A DNA stretch of 64,000 nt from Syngnathus acus (Eukaryota > Chordata > Actinopteri > Syngnathiformes > Syngnathidae): NCBI RefSeq assembly GCF_901709675.1, contig NC_051101.1, forward strand, positions 1,240,001-1,304,000, written 5' to 3'. The number at the start of each line of letters is the position of its first letter. Within the stretch, counting starts at the first letter, position 1. Position numbers and translations under genes: made by a program. Below are positions 13,282 through 24,922 of this stretch, in pieces. A model generated the notes under the pieces. The model was not told where the DNA came from, did not search any database, and saw only the letters and a list, made by a program, of their open reading frames with translations.

Positions 13282-13437
13282 AGCTCCGTCGAGTCAATCT
13301 TTGTCCTTTATGTAAACAACCGCCGCGCTGCTGACGCGACGTCGCGCTGCTGACGCGACGTCGCGCTGCTGGCTCGACGTCGCGTCAGCAGCGCGCCGGT
13401 TGTTTACATAAAGGACAAAGATTGACTCGACGGAGCT
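13282..13437. repeat. 156-bp palindrome, CpG-rich core
   Basis: The outer arms begin AGCTCCGTCGAGTCAATC and end in the exact complement. The centre is made of repeated GCTGACGCGACGTCGC blocks. The whole segment can fold into one hairpin. It lies inside the TA-flanked element. Confidence 0.85.
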
Positions 13438-14189
13438 CTCTTTCACTTCCGTGGATTGAAGTCGGGGGCCGGCGCTCGGCCGGGTGGCTGTCCAGGGACG
13501 GTGGATGGGGCTCGGACAATGCTTTTACGCACGCCCTGTCCTACTCTACCAAGCTGTCTTTCACCTCCGTGGATGGAAGTCGAGGGCCGGCGCTCAGCCG
13601 GGTGGCTGTCCGGGGACGGTGGATGGGGCTCGGTCATGGCTTTTACGCACGCCCGGTCCTATCGTATGGAGCTCTCTTCCACTTCCGTGGCTGGAAGTCC
13701 ACGCCGCCACACGCCTGGAAGTTTGTTTTGTTAAATAAAGAGCCGTTTACCAAACCCACGTCTTTCCTTGAACTTTGTTAACGCTACAATATAGTTATAT
13801 AGTAGATCTGTGGAATAACGACGAGGCTGACGTCAGGGCGCACACGCGGCGTTGTTGACAAAGGACGAGGAATTTGATCGATGGATTTAATGATTTAGAG
13901 GGCACAGATGGTTTGATAACATTATTGCTTATATAATAGTTATTTGATATATAATTTATATATCGTTATATGGGCCTGTGGAATATTTTGAAGTGCAAGA
14001 GCCGTCAGCGGCGCGCACGCATTGTTGACAAAGGACGATTGATGGATTTAATGAATTGGAGTGACACAGATGGTTTTATTAACGTGTTATTTATGTAATA
14101 GTTTTTTGAATAACTCTGAATTTTACGTCAGGGCCGTTCTCAGCTCTTAGTTTGTGTTTATGTCACGTTAGCATACCTATCGTTTAGCC

Positions 14190-14996
14190 CAGTGTTTCCC
14201 AACCTTTTTTCATTCACGGCACACCTTTTCATTGGAAAAAATCTCGAGGCACACCACCAACAAAAATCTGTTAAGTGTTACACCAGCTTCTATAATAAAA
14301 TCAGTTATATTACAACAAAAGACGTAAAGTTCTATTCCTATGTATGTATGGAGAGTCGACTAATTGAATAAAAATAAATACTAAATATTCTTTAAATTGT
14401 ATTTCTTTTGTAAATAAAAGTGACAGTTTTTGAAAAAAGGTTTTAGACAGCATAAGGAATAAACTATTGAAAGTGATTGTGATCAAAATCCAAAAGAATC
14501 AATATGACTTTGTTTACTGTTTTTGACTAGCTCTATAAATATTGCGACATTAAGAACAAAGTCACTTTTAAAGACGCTCTGCTGTTCTGACAGCGGCTGA
14601 GTGGCTATCACAGTCGAGGTGTCTCGACTTGACTGTGTATTTTATGTTGGTGAAAAATGAACAATCCAGGTTCTCCCATTGAACTACCTGCTCTGATTTC
14701 CATCGGACCGAAAACGCACCACAGCCGTCATAGTGTCACTGTTAGTAAAAGCACACAGCAACACACACATAAACTGAGTATGTGCCGATGCCACAACATG
14801 AAATCTCAAGATTCTCCGATTTGCCCCGCATGCACAATTAGCAAGTGGCTGACCAGGCCTTGTGCTAACTGACCAGTGGTTTGGCGATACTGTTTACAAT
14901 GCGCTCCGTAATTAATGTTGGACAATTTCCCATGGCACAGCTGAACATCTCTCACGGCACACCAGTGTGCCGCGGCACACTGGTTGGGAAACACTG
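14190..14996. mobile_element. 807-bp non-autonomous hAT element, copy 2
   Basis: The length and termini equal copy 1 at 826-1632, and the two look identical by eye throughout. The flanking 8-bp duplication is GTTTAGCC (14182-14189 and 14997-15004). Near identity at two sites about 13 kb apart suggests recent transposition. Confidence 0.93.
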
Positions 14997-15424
14997 GTTT
15001 AGCCTGTTGCTCGTTCATGACTGTTCTTGGTGTTGGATTTTGTCGAATACATTGCCCCCCAAAATGCGACTTATACTCCGGAGCGACTTATATATGTTTT
15101 TTTTCACTTTTCTTGGGCATTTTATGGCTGATGCGACTTATACTCCGGAGCGACTTATAGTCCGAAAATTACGGTATTTAACTTCTTAATTTCACTGTAA
15201 CTCGTACGTGGTCAGGCTGTTTTCTATCACACTGGTGCACTGCGTCAGACTCCCGATTCTTTAGCAGGAACAAGGAAGTGACCGCACGGTGCCCTCAAAG
15301 TTAGACTTACTTTTGGTTTATCTTACAACTTAATATGAACTATATACTGCTACAAATTACATACACATAACAAGAAAAGGAAAACAAATTCACACAAAAA
15401 TAAGTTGTGCACCATGTAAAACTT

Positions 15425-15637
15425 TCAACTATCGCTAGAGCTACTAAAACTTCTCTTAGTAGCGAAACATACATGTACATACGTGTAGACTTCGACAGTT
15501 AAATTCAGTTTTCGGCTCAGCTCCCTCTTCACCATAACGGACCGGTACAGAGTCCGCATCACAGTAGACGTTGCACCGATCTCCCTATCGATCTCACGCT
15601 CCATCCTGCCTTCGCTCGTGAACAAGACCCCAAGATA
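15425..15637 (-). pseudogene. Rex3-like LINE fragment, left part, split by a Tc1 element
   Basis: The minus strand encodes YLGVLFTSEGRMEREID and continues as a decayed Rex3 reverse-transcriptase C-terminal region. The reading stops exactly at the TA (15636-15637) where the Tc1 element begins and resumes on its far side at 21882. The lower boundary is fuzzy because the homology fades near 15470. Confidence 0.75.
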
Positions 15638-15805
15638 CAAACCGGATTCGGTTGAAGTTGTGTAAAACTGTATAAAATGTAAATAAAAACAAATTACAAT
15701 GATTTGAAAATCCTTTTCAACCTATATTCAATTGAATACAGTACAAAGGCAACATATTTAATGCTCAAATCCATAAACTTTATTTTATTTTTCAAATAAT
15801 AATTA

Positions 15806-18800
15806 CCCCTCCGTGAATCGTCACCTTATCGTGGTGGAGGGGTTTGCGTGCCCCTATGATCCTAGGAGCCAAGTTGTCTGGGGCTTCATGCCCCTGGTAG
15901 GGTCATCCATGGCAAACGGGTCCTAGGTGAGGGGCCAGACAAAGCACGGCTCACATTAGCCCCTTATGATGAAAAAAATAAATGGACCTCGTTTTCCCTC
16001 GCCCGGACGCGGGTCACCGGGGCCCCCCTCTGGAGCCAGGCCTGGAGGCGGGGCTCGAAGGCGAGCGTCTGGTGGCCAGGCCTTCGCCCATGGGGCCCGG
16101 CCGGGCACAGCCCGAAAAGGAAACGTGGGTCCCCCTTCCCATGGGCTCACCACCTGTGGGAGGGGCCAAAGGGGTCGGGTGGAGTGCAAGCTGGGCGGCG
16201 GCCAATGGCAGGGACCTTGGCGGTCTGATCCCCGGCTGCAGAAGCTGGCTATTGGGACATGGAATGTCAACTCTCTGGCTGGAAAGGAGCCCGAGCTGGT
16301 GTGCGAGGCGGAAAAGTTCCGACTAGATATAGTCGGACTTGCCTCCACGCACAGTTTGGGTTCCGGTACAAGCCCTCTCGAGAGGGGCTGGACTCTCTTC
16401 CACTCTGGAGTTGCCCACGGTGAGAGGCGTCGAGCAGGTGTGGGTATACTTATTGCCCCCCGGCTGGGCGCCTGCACATTGGGGTTCACCCCGGTGAACG
16501 AGAGGGTAGCCTCCCTCCGCCTTCGGGTGGGGGGACGGGTCCTGACTGTTGTTTGTGTCTATGCACCAAACGGCAGCTCAGAGTACCCACCCTTCTTGGA
16601 GTCCCTGGAGGAAGTGCTGGAGAGCGCTCCTTCTGGGGACTCCATCGTTCTACTGGGTGACTTCAATGCTCACGTGGGCAATGACAGTGAGACCTGGAAG
16701 GGCGTGATTGGGAGGAACGGCCCCCCCGATCTGAACCCGAGCTGTGTTCTATTATTGGACTTCTGTGCTCGACACGGATTTTCTATAATGAACACCATGT
16801 TCAAACATAAGGGTGTCCATGTGTGCACTTGGCACCAGGACACCCTAGGCCGCAGTTCGATGATCGACTTTGTAGTCGTGTCATCGGATTTGCGGCCGCA
16901 TGTTTTGGACACTCGGGCGAAGAGAGGGGCGGAGCTGTCAACTGATCACCACCTGGTGGTGGGTTGGCTCCGATGATGGGGGAAGATGCCGGTCCGACCT
17001 GGCAGACGCAAACGTTCTGTAAGGGTCTGCTGGGAACGTCTGGCGGAATCCCCTGTCAGGAAGAGCTTCAACTCCCACCTCCGGCAGAGCTTTTCCCACA
17101 TTGAGTCCGAGTGGACCTTGTTCCGCGCCTCCATTGTTGAGGCGGCCGACCGGAGCTGTGGCCGTAAGGTCATTGGTGCCTGTCGTGGCGGCAATCCCCG
17201 AACCCGCTGGTGGACACCGGCGGTAAGGGATGCCGTCAAGCTGAAGAAGGAGTCCTATCAGGCCGTTTTGGCCTGCGGGACTCCGGAGGCAGCTGACAGG
17301 TACCGACCGGATGCCCAAGCGGAACGCGGCTTCGGCGGTTGCTGAGGCAAAAACCCGGGCGTGGGAGGAGTTTGGCGAGGCCATGGAGAATGACTTCCGG
17401 ACGGCTTCGAGGAAATTCTGGTCCACCATCCGGCGTCTCAGGAGGGGGAAGCAGTGCAACGTCAACACTGTTTACAGTGGAGATGGCGTGCTGCTGACCT
17501 CGACTCGGGACGTCGTGTGTCGGTGGGGAGAATACTTCGAAGACCTCCTCAATTCCACCTACACGCCTTCCATTGTGGAAGCAGGGCCTGGGGACTCTGA
17601 GGCGGACTCCAATCTCTGGGGTCGAAGTCACTGAGGTAGTTAAAAAACTCCTCGGTGGCAAGGCCCCGGGGGTGGATGAGATCCGCCCGGATTTCTTAAG
17701 GGCTCTGGATGTTGTGGGGCTGTCATGGCTGACACGTCTCTACAACATCGCGTGGACATCGGGGACAGTGCCTCTGGATTGGCAGACTGGGGTGGTGGTT
17801 CCCCTCTTTAAGAAGGGGGACTGGAGGGTGTGTTCCAATTACAGGGGAATTACACTCCTCAGCCTCCCTGGTAAGGTCTATTCAGGGGTGCTGGAGAGGA
17901 GGGTCCGTCGGGAGGTCGAACCTTGGATTCAGGAGGAACAGTGTGGCTTTCGTCCTGGCCGTGGAACAGTGGACCAGCTCTTCACCCTCAGCAGGATCCT
18001 CGAGGGTGCATGGGAGTTCGCCCAACCAGTCCACATGTGTTTTGTGGACTTGGAGAAGGCGTTCGACCGTGTCCCTCGGGAGGTTCTGTGGGGGGTGCTT
18101 CGGGAGTACGGGGTACCGAGCCAACTGATAAGGGCGGTTCGGTCCCTGTATCACCGATGCCAGAGTTTGGTCCGCATTTCCGGCAGTAAGTCGGATTCGT
18201 TCCCAGTGAGGGTTGGACTCCGCCAAGGCTGCCCTTTGTCACCGATTCTGTTCATAATTTTTATGGACAGAATTTCTAGGCGCAGCCGAGGCGTTGAGGG
18301 TGTCCGGTTTGGGGACCTCAGCATCGCGTCTCTGCTTTTTGCAGACGACGTGGTGCTGTTGGCTTCTTCAGGCCGTGATCTCCAGCTCTCACTGGAGCGG
18401 TTCGCAGCCGAGTGTGAAGCGGTCGGGATGAGGGTCAGCACCTCCAAATCCGAGTCCATGGTCCTCGATCGGAAAAGGGTGGAATGCCCTCTCCGGATCG
18501 GGGATGAGATCCTGCCCCAAGTGGAGGAGTTTAAGTATCTTGGGGTCTTGTTCACGAGTGAGGGGAGGATGGAGCGCGAGATCGACAGGCGGATCGGTGC
18601 AGCGTCGGCAGTAATGCGGACTCTGTACCGGTCCGTCGTGGTAAAGAGAGAGCTGAGCCAAAAGGCAAAGCTCTCAATTTACCGGTCGATTTACGCTCCT
18701 ACCTTCACCAATGGTCACGAGCTATGGGTCGTGACCGAAAGAACGAGATCCCGGATACAAGCGGCCGAAATGAGTTTTCTCCGCAGGATGTCCGGGCTCT

Positions 18801-19152
18801 CTCTTAGAGATAGGGTGAGAAGTTCGGTCATCCGGGAGAGACTCTGAGTAGAGTCGCTACTCCTCCACGTTGAGAGGAGCCAGATGAGCTGGCTCGGGCA
18901 TCTCATCACGATGCCTCCTGGACGCCTCCCTGGGGAGGTGTTCCGGGCATGTCCCACCGGTAGGAGACCCCGGGGACGACCCAGGACGCGCTGGAGAGAC
19001 TATGTCTCTCAGCTGGCATGGGAACGCCTTGGGATCCCCCGGGATGAGCTAGATGAAGTGGCTGGGGAGAGGGAAGTCTGGGAGTCCCTCCTGAAGCTGC
19101 TGCCCCCGCGACCCGACCCCGGATAAGCGGAAGAAGATGGATGGATGGATGG
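15806..19152 (+). mobile_element. Near full-length Rex3-like (RTE clade) LINE
   Basis: The element is flanked by a perfect 12-bp duplication AAATAATAATTA (15794-15805 and 19153-19164). It ends in a (GATG)n-type tail (GGATGGATGGATGG at 19138-19152), which is typical of Rex3. The 5' end can form a CCCCTCC/GGAGGGG hairpin just before the coding region. It encodes an endonuclease and reverse transcriptase with several inactivating changes. It inserted into the left inverted repeat of the Tc1 element. Confidence 0.9.
15966..19126 (+). pseudogene. Rex3-like endonuclease-reverse transcriptase, disrupted
   Basis: This is the retrotransposition enzyme of a non-LTR element. It nicks the target and copies its RNA at the nick. 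The apurinic-type endonuclease is visible at 16245-16975, with [18 protein letters not shown] and [11 protein letters not shown] containing the expected Asn, Asp and His residues. The reverse transcriptase follows, with KAPGVDEIRPDFL, FVDLEKAFDRVP, GLRQGCPLSPILF and FADDVVLLASS (catalytic FADD at 18338-18349). A C-terminal region ends LPPRPDPG at about 19124. The damage seen is an in-frame TGA at 16974-16976, a frameshift near 17305, a frameshift near 17600 and a TGA at 18845-18847. The last probably comes from CGA. The copy is therefore inactive, although few lesions suggest moderate age. Confidence 0.88.
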
Positions 19153-19233
19153 AAATAATAATTAACTTAGAATTTCATGGCTGCAACACGTGCAGTAGAA
19201 GTTGGGAAAGGGCATGTTTACCACTTCGTTACA

Positions 19234-20284
19234 TCACGTTCCTTTTAGTAACAATAAACGTTTTGGAAGTGAGGAGACTAATTCTCTTAGCTTCTCATGT
19301 GGAATTCGTTCCCATTCTTGCTTGATGAACCGCTTCAGTTGTTCAACAGTCCAGGGTCTTCCCTGTCGTATTTTACGCTTCATAATGCGCCACACCTTTT
19401 CAATGGGAGACAGGTCTGGACTGCAAGCGGGCCAGGGGAGAACCTGGACTCTTTTACTTCGAAGCCACGCTGTTGTAACACGTGCAGAATGTAGCTTGGC
19501 ATTATCTTGCTGAAATAAGCAGCGACGTCCATGAAAAAGACGTCGCTTGGATGGCAGTATATGTTGCTCCAAAATCTGTATGTACTTTTCAGCATTTATG
19601 TTGCCTTCACAGAAATGTAAGTCACCCATGGCATGGGAACTAATGCACCCCCATACCATCACAAATGCTGCTTTTGAACTTTGCGTGGATAACAGTCCGA
19701 ATGGTCCGCTTCCTCTTTGGTCCGGAGGACACAACGCCCAGTGTTTCCAAAAACAATTTGAAAAGTGCACTCATCAGACCACAAAACACTTTTCCATTGT
19801 GCATCAGTCCATTTTTCATGAGCTCGGGCCCAGAGAACCCGGTGGCGTTTCTGGATGTTGTTCATAAACGGCTTTTGTTTTGCATGGTAGAGTTTTAACC
19901 CACACTGACTGATAGTGACGAACTGTATTTACTGACAGTGGTTTTCGGAAGTTTCTCCTGAGGCCATTTGGTGATATCCTTTACACACTCATGTTGGTTT
20001 TTAAGGCAGTGCCGTCTGAGGGATCGAAGGTCACGGTCATTCAGTCTTGGTTTCCGGCCGTGGCACTTACGTGCAGTGATTTCACCAGATTCTCTGAACC
20101 TTTTGATGATATTATGGACCGTAGATGTTGAAATCCCTAAATTCCTTGCAATTTTGCTTTGAGAAATGTTGTTCTTAAACTGTTCAACTATTTTCTCACG
20201 CAGTTGTGGACAAAGTGGTGAACCTTGCCCCATCCTTGCTTGTGAATGACTGAGCATGTTTGGGGAGGCTCCTTTTATACCCAA
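19234..20284 (-). pseudogene. Tc1-type transposase, frameshifted
   Basis: On the minus strand an N-terminal helix-turn-helix region (GISTSTVHNIIKRFRESGEI) is followed, after frame changes, by the DDE catalytic domain. The catalytic motifs are WSDECTF (first Asp), QQDNAKLHSA (second Asp) and CSPDLSPIEKVWRIMKRKIR (Glu). All three acidic residues are kept. The coding sequence is split over three frames (20284-19895, 19865-19659 and 19770-19234), so no full protein can be made. It belongs to the Tc1 element at 15638-21879. Confidence 0.88.
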
Positions 20285-20457
20285 TCATGGTACCCACCTG
20301 TTCCCAATTAGCCTGATCACATGTGGGATGTTCCAAATAGATGTTTGATGAGCTTTTCTCAGCTTTCTCAGTATTTTTTGCTGCCTTTCTCAACTTCTAC
20401 TGGACGTGTTGCAGCCATGAAATTCTAAGTTAATTATTATTTGGCAAAAAACAATTA

Positions 20458-21742
20458 CCGTAATTTTCGGACTATAAGTCGCGTTTTTTTTCATAGTTTG
20501 GGTGGGGGGGGCGACTTATACTGAGGAGCGACTTATATGTGAATTTTTTCACAAATTTTCAAAATTCAAAAAACAAAAAAAAAGGTGAAACTGCGATAAA
20601 CGAACCGCGATGGAGCAAGGGATTATTGTAATTTGAATTTCAAGTGACGTCGCGGCGCGGCGATTGTTTACATAAAGGACAAAGATTGATCACAAAGATG
20701 ACGAAGGGCCCCACGTACTACCGGCATCATTAGCGGCTTTGTTTGTAAGTGACACGGATGACGAAGAGTTTGAAGGATTTAATGATTTGGAGTGACACAG
20801 AAGGTTTGAAAAACTATTATGGCTTTTACGCATGCCCGGTCCTACTCTACGGAGCTCTCTTTAACCTCCGTGGATGGAAGTCTGGGGCCGGCGCTCGGCC
20901 GGGTGGCTGTCCGGGGACGGAGGATGGGGCTCGGACATGGCTTTTACGCACGCCCGGTCCTACTCTACGGAGCTCTCTTTCACCTACGTGGATGGAAGTG
21001 TGGCGGTTAACTATTTATGTTATAGTTATTTGATATATTTTATTTCGTGTAGCAACTTGTATGTTTTTATCGTTACAGTTCAGTAGTTGTTAGCTTGTCG
21101 AACTCTTGTTTTGTTAAATAAAGAGCCGTTTACCAAACCCACGTCTTTCCTTGTACTTTGATAACGCTACAATATAGTTATATACTAGATCTGTGGACTA
21201 ACGACGAGGCTGACGACAGGGCGCACGCGCAGCGTTGTTAACAAAGGACGAGGAATTTGATCGATGGATTTAATGATTTAGAGTGACACACATGGTTTGA
21301 TAATATTATTGCTTGTATAATAGTTATTTGATATATAATTTATATATCGTTATATGGGCCTGTGGAATATTTTGAAGTGCAAGCGCCGTCAGCGGCGCGC
21401 ACCCATTTTTGACAAAGGACGATCGATGGATTTAATAAATTGGAGTGACAGATGGTTTTATAAACGTGTTATTTATGTAATAGTTTTTTGAATAACTCTG
21501 AATGTTACGTCAGGCCCGTTCTCAGCTCTTTGTTTGTGTTTATGTCACGTTAGCATACCTATCGTTTAGCCTGTTGCTGCTCGTTCATGTCTGTTTTTGT
21601 TGTTGGGTTTTGTCGAATACATTTCCCCCAAAATGCGACTTATACTCCGGAGCGACTTATATATGTTTTTTTTCACGTTATTGTGCATTTTATGGCTAAT
21701 GCGACCTATTTTCCGGAGCGACTTTTAGTCCGAAAAATACGG
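20458..21742. mobile_element. TA-flanked non-autonomous DNA transposon, 1285 bp
   Basis: The ends are CCGTAATTTTCGGACTATAA and its slightly diverged complement finishing GAAAAATACGG. TA flanks lie at 20456-20457 and 21743-21744. Joining the flanks restores the expected Tc1 inverted-repeat sequence (ACAATAAGTTTATCAG), which confirms the insertion. The interior carries two to three copies of a roughly 120-bp repeat (20818-21000), also present in 13082-15174. It encodes no transposase. Confidence 0.9.
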
Positions 21743-21881
21743 TAAGTTTATCAGTTTGAACATTAAATATGTTGTCTTTGTAGTGTATTGAATATGGGTT
21801 GAGAAGGATTTTCAAATCGTTGTATTTTGTTTTTATTTACATTTTCCACTATTTCCCAACTTCAACCGAATCCGGTTTGTA

Positions 21882-22620
21882 CTTGAACTCCTCCACTTGG
21901 GGCAGGATCTGATCCTTGACCGGGAGAGGGCATTCCACCCCTTTCCAACTGAGGACCATGGTCTCAGATTTAGAGGTGCTGACTTTCATCCCAACCGCTT
22001 CACACTCTGCTGCGAACCGCTCCAGTGAGAGCTGGAGATCACGTCTTGAAGAAGACAACAACAACACATTGTCTGCAAAAAGCAGAGATGCAATGCTGAG
22101 GTCACTAAACCGGACACCCTCAATACCTTGGCTGCGCCAAGAAATTCTGTCCATAAAAGTTGTGAACAGAATTGGTGACAAAGGGCAGCCTTGACGAGTC
22201 CAACCTTCACTGGAAACAGATCTGACTTACTGCTAGAAATGCAGACCAAACTGGCCTCGGTGATACAGGGACCAAACCGACCTTATCAGTGGGTTTGACA
22301 CCCCGTACTCCCGAAGCACCCCCCACAGAACTCCCCGAGGGACATGGTCGAATGCCTTTTCCGGGTCCACAAAACACATGTGGACTGGTTGAGCGAACTC
22401 CCATGCACCTTCGAGGATCCTGAGAGCTGGTCCACTGGTCCACTGTTCCACGGCCAGGACGAAAACCACATTGCTCCTCTTGAATCCTAGATTCAACCTC
22501 CCGATGGACCCTCCTCTCCAGTACCCCTGAATAGACCTAACCAGGGAGGTTAAGGAGTGTGATTCCCCTGAAGTTGGAACACACCCTCCGGTCCCCCTTC
22601 TTAAAAAGACCCACGGAGGG
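21882..22620 (-). pseudogene. Rex3-like LINE fragment, right part
   Basis: This continues the minus-strand Rex3 copy interrupted at 15637. It reads LLNLPG, FVDPEKAFDHVPRGVLWGV, SPILFTTFMDRISWRSQG and FADNVLLLSSS, ending LPQVEEFKY at the Tc1 border. The second catalytic Asp of FADD is Asn here. The copy is 5'-truncated near 22620, before a T-rich tract. It is older and more decayed than the Rex3 at 15806-19152. Confidence 0.8.
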
Positions 22621-22636
22621 GATCTTTAAATTTAGA

Positions 22637-23454
22637 TTTTTTTTTTTTTTTAAACAAACATCCCACCCCCCAAATCAAAATCTTTAATTCAATTTTTTTA
22701 GCAGGGAGAAAAATGTTTTTTTTTCTTCCATGTTTAAAATCTATTAACGATTAACAGCCGCAGTACTCCTATTTGAGTCCAGCACTCAAGCCTTGATTTA
22801 ATTGTACTTGCACATTGGGTCGGGGCTTGACCCAGTAGCCAGCAGGCTGCTAGGCGGCTACGGCAAAGGCTGCTCTTCAGTGGCTGGGAGGCAAACTGCT
22901 TCTTAACTTGTAAAGTCCAGCAGGATGATTTTGATCGTTTTCCCAAAGTCTTGTTCTTGCGCTGTACATTCTATGAGCACAAACTACTTTTTATGTCTTT
23001 GCTTCTTCTGTAAAAGCTTTTTCATGTTGCATTTTTAACTATGTGACACACCTTGTGTGTGCTTTATAAACAAAGCGGCCTTGTATTGAAGAAGTTTGAA
23101 TGCAAGTGCTTGGCTTTAGTTTTTGGTCTTCCTCTGGGTGATGATTATCAGAAGCCCGTCCACCCGGGAAAGATTCCAAGGACAAATAGCATTCGTTGTA
23201 ATGATAAAACTCATCCCCATTTTGTGTCAGGCAGATCGAGCGAGATTAACCTTTTGACGTGGGCGGCTGACCGCGTGGGTCTATTTTAATATACCGCCAC
23301 TTAATCCTAATTGAGCTCAGCGAGCAAGTACACACAATAATGTGGCTAATACGACCGCCGCAAACAGCTGGACCCCGCAGACTTGCGCTGTTGCCTATAG
23401 TGGCTTATCGGGCCAGCAGATGTGCAATTACTGCATGCTCTTATACCGTTTTGG
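22637..23454. other. Non-coding sequence between transposon fragments
   Basis: A T-rich tract (about 22637-22653) is followed by unique-looking sequence. No exon, RNA gene or transposon end was recognised. Confidence 0.35.
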
Positions 23455-23560
23455 CCCGAATATAAGACAATATTTTTTGCATTGAAATAAGACTGAAGAA
23501 GTGGGGGTCGTCTTATATTCGGGGTCTAGACATTATACCCATTTTCACTTGTGCGCAGCG
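23455..23560. mobile_element. Possible left end of a third TA-type element family
   Basis: A TA at 23453-23454 is followed by CCGTTTTGGCCCGAATATAA. GTCTTATATTCGGGG then occurs inside it at about 23510-23524. The layout resembles the CCGTA-ended elements elsewhere in the window (TA flank, CCGT start, subterminal CTTATA motif). No right end was found, so the extent is unknown. Confidence 0.35.
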
Positions 23561-23904
23561 GTAAGTTAAAGGTTGCTGGTATCGACTGAGTATGTTGCTG
23601 TGATCGTGTGCGTCTTTGACATAAAGTGAGTATATACATTTCATTGTTAATACTGTCCACTGTTGTGCCGTTTGTCCGATCGCGGTTTGCTTCGTGTGCG
23701 CGCCGTTTGATTGACAGCTCCGGCGCGCTCCTTTAAGTTTGCCTCGCATCTTACAAGTCGCCGTTACGCAGCGGCACGGCGACTAACGGTCGCCAGCAAA
23801 TGTATTTTGTTGTCTCGATCGATGACTTATGTTTGGTGTGTTGCCGAGAGTATTTCATTTATGGTTATTTATTATTATTTTTTGCCAATAATTCAGTAAA
23901 GCAA

Positions 23905-24222
23905 TCAGCTCAGTGGCCTAGTGGTAGAGTGTCCGCCCTGAGACTGGAAGGTTGTGGGTTCAAACCCCGGCCGGGTCATACCAAAGACTATAAAAATGGG
24001 ACCCATTGCCTCCCTGCTTGGCACTCAGCATTAAGGGTTGGAATTGGGGGGTTAGATCACCAAATGATTCCCGAGCGCGGCACCGCTGCTGCTCACTGCT
24101 CCCCTCTCCCCCAGGGGATGGATCAAAATCACATGGGGATGGGTTAAATGCAGAGGACAAATTTCACCACACCCAGATGTGTGTGTGACGATCATTGGGA
24201 CTAAAAAATAAAATAAAAAAAA
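23905..24222 (+). mobile_element. tRNA-derived SINE
   Basis: The head resembles a tRNA, with an A-box-like TGGCCTAGTGGTAGAG near 23914 and a B-box GGGTTCAAACCCC near 23956, as in RNA polymerase III promoters. A conserved SINE body follows (GTTAAATGCAGAGGACAAAT and TGACGATCATTGGGACT), ending in an A-rich tail (24203-24222). It is a SINE and not a functional tRNA gene, because the acceptor and T-arm context is replaced by the SINE body. Confidence 0.85.
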
Positions 24223-24615
24223 CGGAACCGCGTCTTCCCTCCTGTGTTCTGACCGACACCCGGGGGCGAAAACAGCATAACCTGAATAAATTGTATTGTT
24301 AAACTTTTTTGGAGGGGTCATTTTCCCTGCAATCACTATGTTTCCCCAATCGATGGGGAACCGCCCGCCCGTGCATTTATTCCCGGAAGCCGTGTCAGAA
24401 AGCTCGGTGCACACTCACAAGTGCGTGTACGTACTAAGTAGTACGGACCCGGCGCACTACGCGCTCTATTTCCATCATTGCCGAATTTCGAGTGTGGGCT
24501 GTGACGTCAGCATTCTCGTAATTCGCACGCTGAGCTTTCGGATACAGTTTTAAGCTAATGCCACCCACAAACCTTCCCCTGGAATCCTTCCATTAAAAAG
24601 AGTGGCCCGAGGAAA

Positions 24616-24843
24616 AGAAAGGTGGACACTGACAGCCGAGTGTTTAAAAAAAAAAAGAGCGGACAATTTGGCTCGACCTACGTGTGTGAGCAGACGTTCA
24701 GCCACATGAACGTCAACAAAGCCCGTCACAGATCTAGGTTAACGGACCGACACCTCGGCTCTATACTAAGACTTACCACAACAAATTTTACTCCAGACCA
24801 TGATGCACTAGCAAAAAAGGGAGACCAACAATACTATTGATTT
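24616..24843 (+). pseudogene. hAT transposase C-terminal dimerisation region
   Basis: The reading frame gives GSTYVCEQTFSHMNVNKARH, then RSRLTDRHLGSILRLTTTNF, ending at a stop near 24841. The CEQTFS, N-K and LTD-HL-S-LR pattern is typical of the C-terminal hAT dimerisation domain in GTF2IRD2/ZBED-like transposases. The catalytic part and zinc finger are not found upstream, so this is a remnant. Confidence 0.75.
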
Positions 24844-24922
24844 CTTTATTACTTTATTTAGATGTATTCTTTCACTGATTCTTCAAGATGATGTATTTGG
24901 TCAGAATGTTTGCCATCTGAAT

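Larger units (their letters stand above)
13082..15174. mobile_element. TA-flanked non-autonomous DNA transposon with nested hAT element
   Basis: The ends are CCGTAATTTTCGGACTATAA at 13082 and its complement finishing at 15174. TA flanks are at 13080-13081 and 15175-15176. Inside are a 156-bp G/C-rich palindrome (13282-13437), about two and a half copies of a 120-bp tandem unit (from about 13434 to 13740), and an 807-bp hAT insertion (14190-14996). GCGACTTATA motifs recur inside both ends. Without the hAT insert the element would be about 1.28 kb, close to the 1285-bp sister at 20458-21742. Confidence 0.85.
15638..21879 (-). mobile_element. Tc1/mariner transposon carrying two later insertions
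   Basis: The terminal inverted repeats begin CAAACCGGATTCGGTTGAAG at 15638 and end in the complement at 21879. They are flanked by TA target duplications (15636-15637 and 21880-21881). The repeats are long (about 200 bp), and both arms contain the AACTTAGAATTTCATGGCTG block. A Rex3 LINE (15806-19152) has split the left arm and a TA-flanked element (20458-21742) the right arm. The transposase lies between them on the minus strand. Removing the inserts leaves a Tc1 of about 1.6 kb, the usual size. Confidence 0.9.

Noticed and set aside
15956-16489. 177-codon open frame antisense to Rex3
   Set aside because: It is a shadow frame opposite the G/C-rich LINE endonuclease region and shows no domain.
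23905-23985. Functional tRNA gene
   Set aside because: A- and B-box motifs are present but run on into a SINE body and A-rich tail; it is a tRNA-derived SINE.
24480-24843. Domesticated GTF2IRD2-type host gene
   Set aside because: Only the C-terminal hAT block is present, next to hAT non-coding ends, and the same ends occur at 1-434; it is a transposon remnant.
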